From Flavobacterium sp. Sd200 (GTDB taxonomy: Bacteria > Bacteroidota > Bacteroidia > Flavobacteriales > Flavobacteriaceae): DNA of 64,000 nucleotides. Shown here piece by piece: positions 36,787-46,366 of this stretch. The stretch lies in the NCBI RefSeq assembly GCF_009826935.1, contig NZ_WUMN01000002.1, positions 558,001 to 622,000 on the forward strand, in the 5' to 3' direction. The notes under the pieces are model-generated. The model did not search any database and was not told the origin of the DNA. It worked only from the letters and a program-made list of their open reading frames with translations. A program made the translations under genes and the position numbers. The first letter of the stretch is position 1, and each line of letters starts with the position of its first letter.

Positions 36787-37395
36787 ATGGCTTTTGAATT
36801 ACCAAAACTACCTTACGCATACGACGCCCTTGAACCGCATATTGATGCTAAAACTATGGAAATTCACCATACTAAGCACCACAATGTCTACACTACAAAC
36901 CTTAACGCTGCCATTGCCGGCACCGACCTTGAGGGCAAAACTATAGACAACATTCTTTTAAACCTTGACCTTAGCAATGCTGCTGTACGTAACAACGGCG
37001 GTGGTTTTTACAACCACAACCTTTTCTGGACAGTACTTTCTCCAAAAGGTGGCGGCGAGCCTACAGGCGAACTTGAAGAAGCTATAGACAAAGCGTTTGG
37101 CTCTTTTGAAGAGTTTAAAGCAAAATTTGCAAAAGCAGCTGCAACACAGTTTGGCTCTGGATGGGCATGGTTAACTGTGCTTAAAGGCGGCAAACTTGAA
37201 GTAGTGGCAACTCCTAACCAGGACAACCCGCTAATGCCTGAAATTGGTGGCGAAGGCACACCTATTCTTGGCCTTGACGTGTGGGAACACGCTTATTACC
37301 TAAACTACCAAAACCGCAGGCCTGATTATATTGAGGCTTTCTTTAAAGTAGTGAACTGGGAAGAGGTTGCAAGACGTTATGCTTCTGAAAAATAA
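36787..37395 (+). CDS. sodA: Iron/manganese superoxide dismutase
   Basis: A 202-aa Fe/Mn-type enzyme that converts superoxide to peroxide and oxygen. Metal ligands His27, His77, Asp164 (LDVWEHAYY) and His168 are present. No signal peptide, so it works in the cytoplasm. The presence of [11 protein letters not shown] and the ALFG-free loops do not allow a firm choice between Fe and Mn. A TAAATTTG box (36741-36748) is 38 bases upstream, and a hairpin terminator follows 26 bases after the stop. Confidence 0.95.
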   Translation: MAFELPKLPYAYDALEPHIDAKTMEIHHTKHHNVYTTNLNAAIAGTDLEGKTIDNILLNLDLSNAAVRNNGGGFYNHNLFWTVLSPKGGGEPTGELEEAIDKAFGSFEEFKAKFAKAAATQFGSGWAWLTVLKGGKLEVVATPNQDNPLMPEIGGEGTPILGLDVWEHAYYLNYQNRRPDYIEAFFKVVNWEEVARRYASEK

Positions 37396-37421
37396 GAATC
37401 TTTTTTTTAGATTTAGATAGG

Positions 37422-37452
37422 AAACGGGTATCGAAAGGTATCCGTTTTTTTA
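37422..37452 (+). terminator. sodA terminator
   Basis: ACGGGTATC (37424-37432), loop gaaa, GGTATCCGT (37437-37445) with two G-U pairs, then seven Ts. The hairpin lies 29 bases past the stop codon. Confidence 0.85.
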
Positions 37453-37522
37453 TTACCGTAATTATGTTTTTACTAACTACGCCTTTAATTTGCAAATACC
37501 TCATTTTATCAAATACAAAATA

Positions 37523-37554
37523 AAAAAGGGAAAACTGTACAGTTTTCCCTTTTT
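37523..37554. terminator. Perfect 32-bp palindrome, possible bidirectional terminator
   Basis: 16-base arms (centred between 37538 and 37539) read AAAAAGGGAAAACTGT and its exact reverse complement. T-runs on both sides allow termination both ways between sodA (+) and proC (-). The other 240 bases to the proC stop codon are AT-rich, with no gene. Confidence 0.75.
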
Positions 37555-37798
37555 CGGCCCCCAAAAATACCGTAAAATAAAAATTTTACTAATGCTATTT
37601 TGCTACAAACATATACTTATACAAACATGCCGCCAAAAATTTTAGACGAAATGCATGAATAATCGACAAAATGCACTGTGTTTTGATGTTTTAAGTTTTT
37701 TCTTATTAATTATTGAATAAGATTTAAAGTTTAAATAACAAAAACTTCAAAATCAGTTATATTTTTATAAAATTATAAAAGCAGCCTGTAGAGAATTG

Positions 37799-38575
37799 TT
37801 AATTCCTAATTTTGTGTAATGAGGTTTTTATGCCCTTTATTAACGATGAGCTAAAGCCCTCATGCTCCATTTCGTTAAGTCCGGCAATAGTACATCCTTG
37901 TGGCGTAGTCACTTTATCTATAAGCTGCTCAGGGTGTGCATTTTCCTGCAAAAGCATTTGCGTGGCACCCATGGCGGTTTGGGCTGCAATAGCCAATGCA
38001 GTTTTGGCATCAAAGCCAATTTCTATGCCCGCCTGCATACTTGCCCTAATGTAACGCAGGGCAAAAGCGGTTCCGCATGCGCCCAAAACTGTGGCAGCAT
38101 CCATTAGCTTTTCATCTATAATAACGGCCGTACCCACTTTGTCGAACAGCTCTACAACGGTTTTAGTGTTCTTAATATCTTCTGCTGCCGCAGATATACA
38201 TGTTGCCGATGCACCATATTGCGCAGCAATATTGGGCATAATACGCACTACCGTATTAGTTCCTGCCACTTTGTTGTTTAAGTGTTCTACGGTAACTCCG
38301 CTGGCACCGCTGGCTATTATTTTACCATTAACGTGGGGCAAAATTTCATCGAGCACGGCATCTACCTGCCAGGGTTTAATGGCAAGTATAACAATATCAG
38401 CATTACCTATTCCATCAATATTATTATCAGACGTGGTAATGCCATATTGTTTTAAATGCTCTATTAGCTTTATGTTGCGTCTAGTAACGGTAATGCTGTT
38501 GCCTGCGCTAAATTGTGCCAACCCTATGGCAATGGCACTGCCAAGGTTGCCCCCGCCTATTATATGTATGTTCAT
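37799..38575 (-). CDS. proC: Pyrroline-5-carboxylate reductase
   Basis: A 258-aa NADPH-dependent enzyme, last step of proline synthesis. The Rossmann motif is GGGNLGSAIAIGL at residues 7-19. The helical dimerisation domain has VLGACGTAFALRYI and the signature TPQGCTIAGLNEMEHEGFSS near the C-terminus (PROSITE-type P5CR motif). It is somewhat shorter than many P5CRs, which are near 260-280 aa. Convergent with sodA, with the 32-bp palindrome between them. Confidence 0.93.
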   Translation of the reverse strand: MNIHIIGGGNLGSAIAIGLAQFSAGNSITVTRRNIKLIEHLKQYGITTSDNNIDGIGNADIVILAIKPWQVDAVLDEILPHVNGKIIASGASGVTVEHLNNKVAGTNTVVRIMPNIAAQYGASATCISAAAEDIKNTKTVVELFDKVGTAVIIDEKLMDAATVLGACGTAFALRYIRASMQAGIEIGFDAKTALAIAAQTAMGATQMLLQENAHPEQLIDKVTTPQGCTIAGLNEMEHEGFSSSLIKGIKTSLHKIRN

Positions 38576-38665
38576 TTTGCGATGCTGTTATTGGTTTGGG
38601 CTAATATACTAATTGCCTGTCTAACAATTAGCATTTACTTTTAAAACCTCAGCAAAGCAAACTAT

Positions 38666-39301
38666 CTACCCTTCGGCAGCAACTTTTTCTAAGGTTTCTA
38701 AAAACAGGGCGGGTTCCTGCGCTCCCGATACGGCATACTTTCGGTTAAACACAAAAAACGGAACTCCGCGAACACCAAGCTGCTGAGCTTCCTGTATGTC
38801 GGCAATAACCTCATCAGTAAAAGCACCCTGTCCCATTGCCTGAGCAAACTCATTGGCATCCAGCCCAAGCTGGGCGGCAAAGCCCATAAGCGTTTGGGCA
38901 TCGTCTATATTCTTACCTTCTGTAAAATAGGCTCTAAACAATAGCTCTTCAGCCTCATTTTGTTTACCGTGCTGTTTTGTAAAATGTAAAAAACGGTGTG
39001 CGTTAAAACTGTTTGCCGGAATGGTCTTGTCAAAATTATATTCTAAACCAACCTGGGCGGCAATGTGTGCAACGGTATCGTTCATTCCGGTGGCTTCGTC
39101 AAGGCTTATGCCCTTATGTTCTGCTAAAAACTGATGTATGTTTTTAGACGGATCGGTCTTCATTTCGGGCGAAAGCAAAAAGCTTTTCCATTCGATCTCT
39201 ACAGTATCTTTATTTTCAAATTGTGCCAGCGCAACTTCAAACTTGCGCTTGCCTATATAGCAAAACGGACACATAATGTCGCTCCAAATCTCGATTTTCA
39301 T
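38666..39301 (-). CDS. DsbA-family oxidoreductase (FrnE-like)
   Basis: A 211-aa thioredoxin-fold protein. CPFC (Cys11 and Cys14) and YIGKRKFE match the FrnE/2-hydroxychromene-2-carboxylate isomerase-like DsbA branch. A cis-proline loop (GVRGVPFFVFNRKYAVSGAQ) is near residue 185. There is no signal peptide, so a cytoplasmic thiol role in stress or disulphide handling is likely. The substrate is unknown. It is divergent from the adjacent lipoprotein gene at 39440. Confidence 0.9.
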   Translation of the reverse strand: MKIEIWSDIMCPFCYIGKRKFEVALAQFENKDTVEIEWKSFLLSPEMKTDPSKNIHQFLAEHKGISLDEATGMNDTVAHIAAQVGLEYNFDKTIPANSFNAHRFLHFTKQHGKQNEAEELLFRAYFTEGKNIDDAQTLMGFAAQLGLDANEFAQAMGQGAFTDEVIADIQEAQQLGVRGVPFFVFNRKYAVSGAQEPALFLETLEKVAAEG

Positions 39302-39439
39302 GGTATTCTGATTTTATGCTGTAAAGATACTACAGTAATAGTTCTTATAGTTGCAGATGTCGAAGCAATATTGGCCATCGTTAAGGTAGGGTAAACCCCG
39401 CGCGATATGTTACACATTTATAACACAAACCTACTAATT

Positions 39440-39901
39440 ATGAGAACCTTATTTTTTTCTTTGCTGGCAGTGCTGGCCTTTGGTTGCAGCAGCGATAATA
39501 CTGAAACTGTTTTTACACCCCAAACCATCGACCCGGTTATTATAGGCAAAGGCTTTGTAAACCTGAGCCATGATTTTGACGATGAAAACCGCGTTATACA
39601 TACCGGTGCGCAATGGCAGGAACTGATAGACCAGATGGAGGCCGCACGGGGTGGAATTACCGATAACTTTACTGAAACCACTATTGATTTTAGCCAATAT
39701 GATGTAGTGGCTTCATTTACAGTAAGCAGCAGTGCCACCACTATTGACATGACTAATGTTACAGAAAATGAAGATAATGTAACGGTAATACTTCAAAATT
39801 TACAACTTGGTTTAACGCAGGATGTAGTTCACCCATTCCATATAATTAAGGTTGAAAAAACAGGCAAGCCCTTTATTTTTGACGACCAGACCGGGAGGTA
39901 A
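39440..39901 (+). CDS. Small lipoprotein, possibly PrcB-like
   Basis: A 153-aa protein from ATG 39440. An in-frame start 33 bases upstream lacks a signal. RTLFFSLLAVLAFGC places the lipobox cysteine at residue 16, so it should be lipid-anchored. The part VIHTGAQWQELIDQMEAA, then IDFSQYDVVASF and PFHIIKVEKTGKPFIF, has the spacing of PrcB-type proteins (co-factors of the PrtP protease complex). That match is a guess from pattern. The domain lacks its usual GGY segment. It stands alone, convergent with the histidine kinase. Confidence 0.75.
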   Translation: MRTLFFSLLAVLAFGCSSDNTETVFTPQTIDPVIIGKGFVNLSHDFDDENRVIHTGAQWQELIDQMEAARGGITDNFTETTIDFSQYDVVASFTVSSSATTIDMTNVTENEDNVTVILQNLQLGLTQDVVHPFHIIKVEKTGKPFIFDDQTGR

Positions 39902-39921
39902 ATAAGCACTAAACGGGCATA

Positions 39922-41499
39922 CTACCCCACCGGAAGCAAAATAGTAAACTGGGTTCCTTTGCCAATTTCGCTTGCTACGGAAATATGCCCGTTGTGGTTT
40001 TGCACTATTTTTTTGCACAGTGCCAGGCCAATACCCGTACCGCTGTTATCGGTAAGGCGTTTAAACATTTTAAATATCTGCTCGCCATACTGTTGGTTAA
40101 ATCCTATGCCGTTATCTTTAAAAATAATTTTTACATAACTGCGCCCCGGGTTTAGCTTAGGGTAGTATTCCAACTCTGTTTGGGGTACTTTGAATGTCTC
40201 AATTTCTATGAGTGGATCTTCTGAACTGAATTTAATAGCATTGCTAAGCAGGTTGCCAAACAATTGGTGCAACTGTATAGGTATGCCTGTAATAACGGGC
40301 AACGCGGTGTGTTGTATGGTTACACCTTTTTGTTCTGTAAGCAAATCAAAATCTTCTTTTACGGTTGCAAAAATAGTGTTGAGGTCTACGGTTTCGAACA
40401 GTTCATCGGCACGGGAAAGCTGCGAATATTTAAGCACATCTTTTATAAGGTTAGACATGCGCCTCGAAGCAGTTTTAATTTTTTCGAGGCTGCGCATTGC
40501 CCCCTCTTTTTGGTTCTCTTCAAGATCATTCTCAAGCATTTCGCTAAATATCTGAATTTTGCGTAGCGGCTCCTGCAAATCGTGCGATGCTATATAGGCA
40601 TATTCTTCGAGCTGTTTGTTTCGAAACTCTATATCTTTAGCATAATTTGCCATTTGGTCGTCGGCCAGTTTGCGCTCAGTAAGATCGCGTGTAACTTTAC
40701 TAAAACCAATAATATTATTGTCGGCATCGTGCAGCGCCGTTATAACAATAGATCCCCAAAAAGCCGTACCGTCTTTACGCCTGCGCCAGCCCTCGTGCAT
40801 AGCACGCCCGGTGTCGTGCGCCTGCTTAATAAGCTTTTCCGGCAGCAGGCCAACCCTGTCATGATCAAGATAAAACTCCCTGAAATTTCGACCCAGTATT
40901 TCTTTCTCGGTATAACCCTTAATTTTTTCGGCACCGCGGTTCCAGTTTATAATAAAGCCTTCGGTATCTAAAAGGACAATGGCATAGTCCTGCACCTCTT
41001 CGATCATTTTATGGTAACGTTCCTCACTTTTTTTAAGGCTTTGGGTACGCTCATCTACCTTACGCTCCAACAGTTCAGACAGCGACCTGTATGCCCTGTC
41101 GTCTGCTTTATCGGCCTCACTCTGTGTCCTAAAAATACTGTCGGTAAGCACCACTATTGCTCCGCTTACAGTACCATCGCCGTTATGGGTAAGTTTTATG
41201 TTTACTGCAAATTGTTTTAAAGATCCATAGGCATCTTCAATAATGATCTCACTTTGGTTTATGTCTTTTTCTTCTGTCAACGCACGGGCTACCGGAGTAT
41301 TTTCATAGTCAAGCGGCAATCCTTCAGAATTAAAAACAGTAAGCCCTACATACCATTTGTCATAGCCTACTTGCAGGGGTTTACCCCACAACTTTTGAGC
41401 CTCTTCATTATACCAGATTATTATGCCGTCTTTATTGCAGGTATATACTGCTGCCGGCAGTGCCTGTAAAATAGAAAAGCCATCGCTAAATGTTTGCAT
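39922..41499 (-). CDS. PAS domain sensor histidine kinase
   Basis: A 525-aa soluble kinase. Two PAS domains (about residues 10-125 and 160-280) are joined by a coiled coil. The phosphoacceptor is His306 (SHDLQEPLRKI). N box LLSNAIKFS, G1 DNGIGF, F box IFKMFKRL and G2 GTGIGLALCKKIV are all present, so it should be an active HisKA/HATPase enzyme. It lacks membrane segments and so would sense a cytoplasmic signal. It is 25 bases downstream of a single-domain response regulator and would be co-transcribed. The output target is unknown. Confidence 0.92.
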   Translation of the reverse strand: MQTFSDGFSILQALPAAVYTCNKDGIIIWYNEEAQKLWGKPLQVGYDKWYVGLTVFNSEGLPLDYENTPVARALTEEKDINQSEIIIEDAYGSLKQFAVNIKLTHNGDGTVSGAIVVLTDSIFRTQSEADKADDRAYRSLSELLERKVDERTQSLKKSEERYHKMIEEVQDYAIVLLDTEGFIINWNRGAEKIKGYTEKEILGRNFREFYLDHDRVGLLPEKLIKQAHDTGRAMHEGWRRRKDGTAFWGSIVITALHDADNNIIGFSKVTRDLTERKLADDQMANYAKDIEFRNKQLEEYAYIASHDLQEPLRKIQIFSEMLENDLEENQKEGAMRSLEKIKTASRRMSNLIKDVLKYSQLSRADELFETVDLNTIFATVKEDFDLLTEQKGVTIQHTALPVITGIPIQLHQLFGNLLSNAIKFSSEDPLIEIETFKVPQTELEYYPKLNPGRSYVKIIFKDNGIGFNQQYGEQIFKMFKRLTDNSGTGIGLALCKKIVQNHNGHISVASEIGKGTQFTILLPVG

Positions 41500-41524
41500 A
41501 CTGATTATAAGGATTATGTGGACA

Positions 41525-41944
41525 CTAACTGCTATGGTCTATAAAATAAGGCAGTTCTTCGCCCGATAGCAGGCGCTTTAATGCCCTTGTAAGTATGCCC
41601 AGCCCCGGTGGCTTTACTAAAAAGTGCGATGCACCAAGGCTACGGGTATCGTCTATATCTTTACTATAGGACGAGGTAGTATATATTATAACCGGAATGT
41701 TGGCAAGCTTAGTATTATTCTTTATGTGTTGCAAACACTCTTTGCCGGGCATGAGGGGCATGTTGAGGTCTAAAAAAATAATATCGGGTGTAAACGGGGC
41801 ATCTGCATTTAAAAGCGCAAGGGCATCTGGGCCACTGCTTGCTGTAATGCACGAATACGAATTGGTGGCTTTTTCAAGCGCCAGCGAAAATATTTCGCGG
41901 TCGTCTTCGTCATCATCAATTAAAAAGCAGACTTTGGTTTTCAT
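41525..41944 (-). CDS. Single-domain response regulator (Rcp1-like)
   Basis: A 139-aa receiver domain. Asp59 in FLDLNMPLMPGKE is the phosphorylation site, with an acidic pocket at Asp10-Asp12 and Lys in LVKPPG. There is no output domain, so it works by protein contact or phosphorelay, in the Rcp1/CheY style. It precedes the PAS kinase by 25 bases. A TAAGTTTG box ends one base upstream of its ATG, suggesting a nearly leaderless mRNA. Paired small regulators and PAS kinases of this layout are common in Flavobacteriia. Confidence 0.9.
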   Translation of the reverse strand: MKTKVCFLIDDDEDDREIFSLALEKATNSYSCITASSGPDALALLNADAPFTPDIIFLDLNMPLMPGKECLQHIKNNTKLANIPVIIYTTSSYSKDIDDTRSLGASHFLVKPPGLGILTRALKRLLSGEELPYFIDHSS

Positions 41945-42061
41945 TCAAACTTAATTAAATGTTAAAAGTAGGCATTTAAGTCCGAATAAATATAATTAAA
42001 CAAATGTTAAAGAGGTGTTAAAGAGAAAACATTGCGATGTAGTATCAACAGTAACTAAAAA

Positions 42062-42772
42062 TTACTGCAATTTAAACAGTTTCTCAAAATTTATAAGAGG
42101 CGTCTCATAATAAGCCTTCTCGAAATCAGTTAATGGGTAATCTTCATGATTTTGAATTGTAAATCTCACATTCCCTTTGTATAAATTGAAATGAATCTCT
42201 AATTCAGCTTTGCCAAATTTATCCTTATCTCCCAGTTCTTTGTATAAGTTTTGAGCAACCGTTTTTAAAGATGATTTAGGATCAAGATACAGAATAGTGT
42301 TACTGTAAATAGTATTTATCCTGATTGTATGCGCTTTATTGGGCTCAAGATTCTTTAATTTATCCAGTTCAGATGTTTTAAATACATAATAGACAAGACT
42401 GTTTTGAGGCATCCATCCCTGATTTATAGATTCATATTTATAGAATCCATCTTTGTATTTTTTTATAAGGATTGTGTATGATGAATCGGCAATTTTAACA
42501 TTCCTGTGCTCTATGTAAATAAAATTTTCCCTGTTTTCCCCAAGGCCATGATGTTGAAAATCAATCAGTGTCTTGTATTCTTCCTCCATATTTGCAGGAA
42601 TCTTGTTCTTTCTCGAAGTCCATTTTCCCGCATCATTCTGCAGCCAGCCAGTAGCTTCTGTAATTCTGCCGTTAGCAACAGCATCTATTACAGGTAGGGA
42701 TGCATTTACCCTGTCCTGAGCAAATGTCAAAATAGTAATTAAACTAAAAACGATAGTGTAAAATTGTTTCAT
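42062..42772 (-). CDS. Exported protein of unknown function
   Basis: A 236-aa protein with a signal peptide (KQFYTIVFSLITILTFAQ, residues 2-19). There are no cysteines in the predicted mature part and no motif I recognise. The mature part is mixed alpha/beta and rich in Lys and Tyr. It is divergent from ileS. A TATATTTG word at 42802-42795 could be a promoter box. Function is not assigned. Confidence 0.75.
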   Translation of the reverse strand: MKQFYTIVFSLITILTFAQDRVNASLPVIDAVANGRITEATGWLQNDAGKWTSRKNKIPANMEEEYKTLIDFQHHGLGENRENFIYIEHRNVKIADSSYTILIKKYKDGFYKYESINQGWMPQNSLVYYVFKTSELDKLKNLEPNKAHTIRINTIYSNTILYLDPKSSLKTVAQNLYKELGDKDKFGKAELEIHFNLYKGNVRFTIQNHEDYPLTDFEKAYYETPLINFEKLFKLQ

Positions 42773-42924
42773 TTTCTGGTTTTTGTATATCTGGCAAATA
42801 TATTATTTTACACCAAAAATGTTAGACATACTATATTTTTTTTGACCTCTTATTTGGCATGACCTATGACCCTTTCTTAAAAAAAATCGTTACTTTCGCA
42901 AATTGATTTTTACAAGCATATAAA

Positions 42925-45900
42925 ATGAGCACTAAATTTACTGAATACAAGGGGCTTGACCTGCCGACAGTGGCCAGCGAGGTACTTGATTTCTGGAAAA
43001 AAGAGAATATATTTGACAAAAGCGTAACTACCCGTCAGGGCAAACCGCAATATGTGTTTTATGAGGGGCCACCAAGCGCCAACGGCCTTCCGGGCATTCA
43101 CCACGTTATGGCGCGTGCCATTAAAGATATTTTTTGCCGCTTTCAAACCCAAAAGGGCTATCAGGTAAAGCGTAAGGCAGGGTGGGACACCCACGGCCTT
43201 CCGGTAGAACTTGGCACCGAGAAAGAACTTGGCATTACTAAAGAAGACATAGGAAAAACCATAACCGTAGAAGAGTATAACGAGGCCTGCAAACGCACCG
43301 TAATGCGCTACACCGATGTTTGGAACGACCTTACCGAAAAAATGGGCTACTGGGTAGATATGGAAGACCCGTATGTTACCTACAAGCCTAAATATATGGA
43401 AACTGTATGGTGGCTTTTAAAGCAAATATATGATAAAGGCTTACTTTATAAAGGCTACACTATACAGCCTTATTCGCCAAAGGCGGGCACAGGACTAAGC
43501 AGCCACGAGGTTAACCAGCCGGGTGCTTACCGCGACGTTACCGATACTACTATTGTGACACAGTTTAAGGCCATAGAAAGCTCACTGCCTGATTTCTTAA
43601 AAGGTTTTGGCGCTATAGACATATTGGCATGGACCACCACACCGTGGACGCTGCCAAGCAACACCGCGCTAACCGTAGGACCAAATATTGATTATGTATT
43701 GGTAAAAACCTTTAACCAGTACACCTTTGAACCAATAAATGTGGTACTTGCTAAAAACTTAGTAGGCAAACAGTTTGCTGGGAAATATTTTGAAAGCACT
43801 GAAGCTGCTGATTTTGAAAATTATACCCAAGCCGATAAAAAAATACCATATCAGGTTTTAGCCGAAGCCAAAGGTGCAGCCCTTGTAGGCATTCGCTATG
43901 AGCAGTTGCTGCCGTTTGTATTGCCGTACCAAAATCCGCAGGATGCCTTTAGGGTAATTAGTGGTGACTTTGTTACTACCGAAGACGGGACAGGTATAGT
44001 GCACACCGCACCAACTTTTGGTGCAGACGATGCCAAGGTAGCGAAAGAAGCCAAGCCCGAAGTGCCGCCAATGCTGGTACTGGATGCTAACGGCAACCCT
44101 GTGCCGCTGGTAGACCTTCAGGGTAAATTTACAAGCCATTTGGAAAGTCTTGACAATCCGTCCGGCAAACCGTTAGAACTTGCAGGCAAATATGTTAAGA
44201 ACGAGTATTATGATGCCGGTACTGCCCCTGAGCGCAGTGCTGACGTTGAAATATCCATCTATTTAAAAGAGAACAATAAAGCCTTTAAGGTAGAAAAATA
44301 CGTACACAGCTATCCGCACTCATGGAGAACGGATGAGCCGTTATTGTACTACCCTCTTGACAGCTGGTTTATAAAAATGACCGATGTTAAAGAGCGCATG
44401 TTTGAGCTTAACGATACCATTAACTGGAAGCCTAAAGCTACAGGAGAAGGCCGTTTTGGCAACTGGCTTAAAAATGCAAACGACTGGAATCTTAGCCGCT
44501 CACGCTACTGGGGTATTCCGCTTCCAATATGGAGAACTGAGGACAAAACCGAAGAGGCTATTGTAGGCAGTGCCGAAGAACTGTATAACGGCATTGAAAA
44601 AGCTATTGCCGCAGGGTTTATGACAGAAAATCCGTTTAAAGGGTTTGAGCCGGGCAACATGAGCGAGGAGAATTACAACCTTATCGACCTGCACAAAAAC
44701 GTGGTAGATGCCATAACACTGGTATCTCTGTCAGGCAAGCCGATGAAACGTGAGGCCGACCTGATAGATGTTTGGTTTGACAGTGGCGCCATGCCTTATG
44801 CACAGTGGCACTATCCGTTCGAAAATAAAGAGCTTATAGACAACAGCGAGGCGTTCCCTGCCGATTTTATTGCCGAAGGTGTAGACCAAACCCGCGGTTG
44901 GTTCTATACACTGCATGCCATTGCCACCCTTGTGTTTGATAAGGTAGCTTATAAAAACGTTGTGAGCAACGGCCTTGTGTTAGACAAGAACGGGCAAAAA
45001 ATGAGTAAGCGCTTAGGCAATGCGGTAGACCCTTTTAGTACTCTTGCCGAATATGGCCCCGATGCCACACGCTGGTACATGATTAGCAACGCTAACCCAT
45101 GGGATAACCTTAAATTTGATATTGAGGGCGTAGCTGAGGTTAGGCGTAAGTTTTTCGGAACGCTCTACAACACCTACTCTTTCTTTGCGCTGTATGCGAA
45201 TATTGACAACTTTACGTATGCCGAGCCGGAAGTTCCGTTAAACGAAAGACCTGAGATAGACCGATGGATATTAAGCGAACTGAACACCCTTATAAAAGAC
45301 GTAGACACGTTCTATGCCGAATATGAGCCTACAAGGGCAGCACGTGCTATATCTGACTTTGTGCAGGAAAACCTGAGCAACTGGTATGTGCGCCTGTGCC
45401 GCCGCCGCTTTTGGAAAGGCGAATATGCACAGGATAAAATTGCTGCCTACCAAACGTTGTACACCTGTTTGGTTACTGTTGCCAAGCTAAGCGCACCTAT
45501 TGCACCGTTCTATATCGACAGGCTTTATAAAGATTTAACACAATCTTCACAGATTGATGCGTATGAGAGCGTACATTTGGCTCCGTTTCCGCAATATGCT
45601 GATAACTTTGTTGATAAATCGTTAGAGAGCCGCATGCAAAAGGCGCAAACAATATCATCATTAGTGTTATCTTTACGCAAGAAGGAGATGATAAAAGTGC
45701 GCCAGCCACTGCAAAGGGTAATGGTTCCTGTTCTTGATGAAAAACAAAAAGCTGAAATAGAGGCCGTAGCCGAACTGATAAAAGCCGAAGTTAACGTTAA
45801 GGAAATAGAACTTACCGATGATGCAGGGGGTGTACTGGTAAAAAGCATTAAGCCTAACTTTAAAGCATTAGGGCCACGCTTTGGTAAAGACATGGGACTT

Positions 45901-46356
45901 GTAAGCAAAGAAATACAAGGCTTTACACAGGAGCAAATAGCAGCTATAGATGCAAAAGGAGCGCTTGATATTATAGTTTCGGGTAAAAGTATTACTTTAA
46001 CCACCGATGATGTAGAGATAACCTCTCAGGACATACCGGGATGGCTGGTGGCCAATGCAGGCAGTATTACCGTAGCATTAGACATTACTATTACCGATGA
46101 TCTTAAAAAAGAGGGAATTGCACGCGAGTTGGTAAACAGGATACAAAACATCCGTAAAGACAGCGGTTTTGAAGTGACCGACAGAATAAAGGTTTACTTA
46201 CAGAACAATAATGTGCTCGAAGAGGCCGTTAAGGCAAATGAGGGCTATATTAAGAGCGAAACGCTTACCGACGAGCTTATTTTTAGCAACGAGGTAATTA
46301 ATGGTACAGAAATTGAGTTTGACGATATAAAAACCTTATTATTAATTTCAAAATAG
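42925..46356 (+). CDS. ileS: Isoleucyl-tRNA synthetase with a GxHH signature (type 2 IleRS)
   Basis: A 1143-aa class I synthetase. The first signature reads GIHH at residues 57-60 (in ANGLPGIHHVMARAIKD), where the usual form is HIGH. The second is KMSKR (nt 44998-45012). The CP1 editing domain follows (GTGIVHTAPTFGADD). The length and the lack of a C-terminal zinc finger point to the eukaryote-like IleRS2 branch. In published work the GxHH swap goes with strong resistance to mupirocin. The enzyme charges tRNA-Ile and edits valine. It is followed by dksA after 10 bases. Confidence 0.95.
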   Translation: MSTKFTEYKGLDLPTVASEVLDFWKKENIFDKSVTTRQGKPQYVFYEGPPSANGLPGIHHVMARAIKDIFCRFQTQKGYQVKRKAGWDTHGLPVELGTEKELGITKEDIGKTITVEEYNEACKRTVMRYTDVWNDLTEKMGYWVDMEDPYVTYKPKYMETVWWLLKQIYDKGLLYKGYTIQPYSPKAGTGLSSHEVNQPGAYRDVTDTTIVTQFKAIESSLPDFLKGFGAIDILAWTTTPWTLPSNTALTVGPNIDYVLVKTFNQYTFEPINVVLAKNLVGKQFAGKYFESTEAADFENYTQADKKIPYQVLAEAKGAALVGIRYEQLLPFVLPYQNPQDAFRVISGDFVTTEDGTGIVHTAPTFGADDAKVAKEAKPEVPPMLVLDANGNPVPLVDLQGKFTSHLESLDNPSGKPLELAGKYVKNEYYDAGTAPERSADVEISIYLKENNKAFKVEKYVHSYPHSWRTDEPLLYYPLDSWFIKMTDVKERMFELNDTINWKPKATGEGRFGNWLKNANDWNLSRSRYWGIPLPIWRTEDKTEEAIVGSAEELYNGIEKAIAAGFMTENPFKGFEPGNMSEENYNLIDLHKNVVDAITLVSLSGKPMKREADLIDVWFDSGAMPYAQWHYPFENKELIDNSEAFPADFIAEGVDQTRGWFYTLHAIATLVFDKVAYKNVVSNGLVLDKNGQKMSKRLGNAVDPFSTLAEYGPDATRWYMISNANPWDNLKFDIEGVAEVRRKFFGTLYNTYSFFALYANIDNFTYAEPEVPLNERPEIDRWILSELNTLIKDVDTFYAEYEPTRAARAISDFVQENLSNWYVRLCRRRFWKGEYAQDKIAAYQTLYTCLVTVAKLSAPIAPFYIDRLYKDLTQSSQIDAYESVHLAPFPQYADNFVDKSLESRMQKAQTISSLVLSLRKKEMIKVRQPLQRVMVPVLDEKQKAEIEAVAELIKAEVNVKEIELTDDAGGVLVKSIKPNFKALGPRFGKDMGLVSKEIQGFTQEQIAAIDAKGALDIIVSGKSITLTTDDVEITSQDIPGWLVANAGSITVALDITITDDLKKEGIARELVNRIQNIRKDSGFEVTDRIKVYLQNNNVLEEAVKANEGYIKSETLTDELIFSNEVINGTEIEFDDIKTLLLISK

Positions 46357-46366
46357 ATAGTAGATA

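Noticed and set aside
45525..46004. 159-aa open frame on the minus strand inside ileS
   Set aside because: Antisense shadow of the C-terminal part of IleRS; Ser-rich, with no signal, motif or promoter box.
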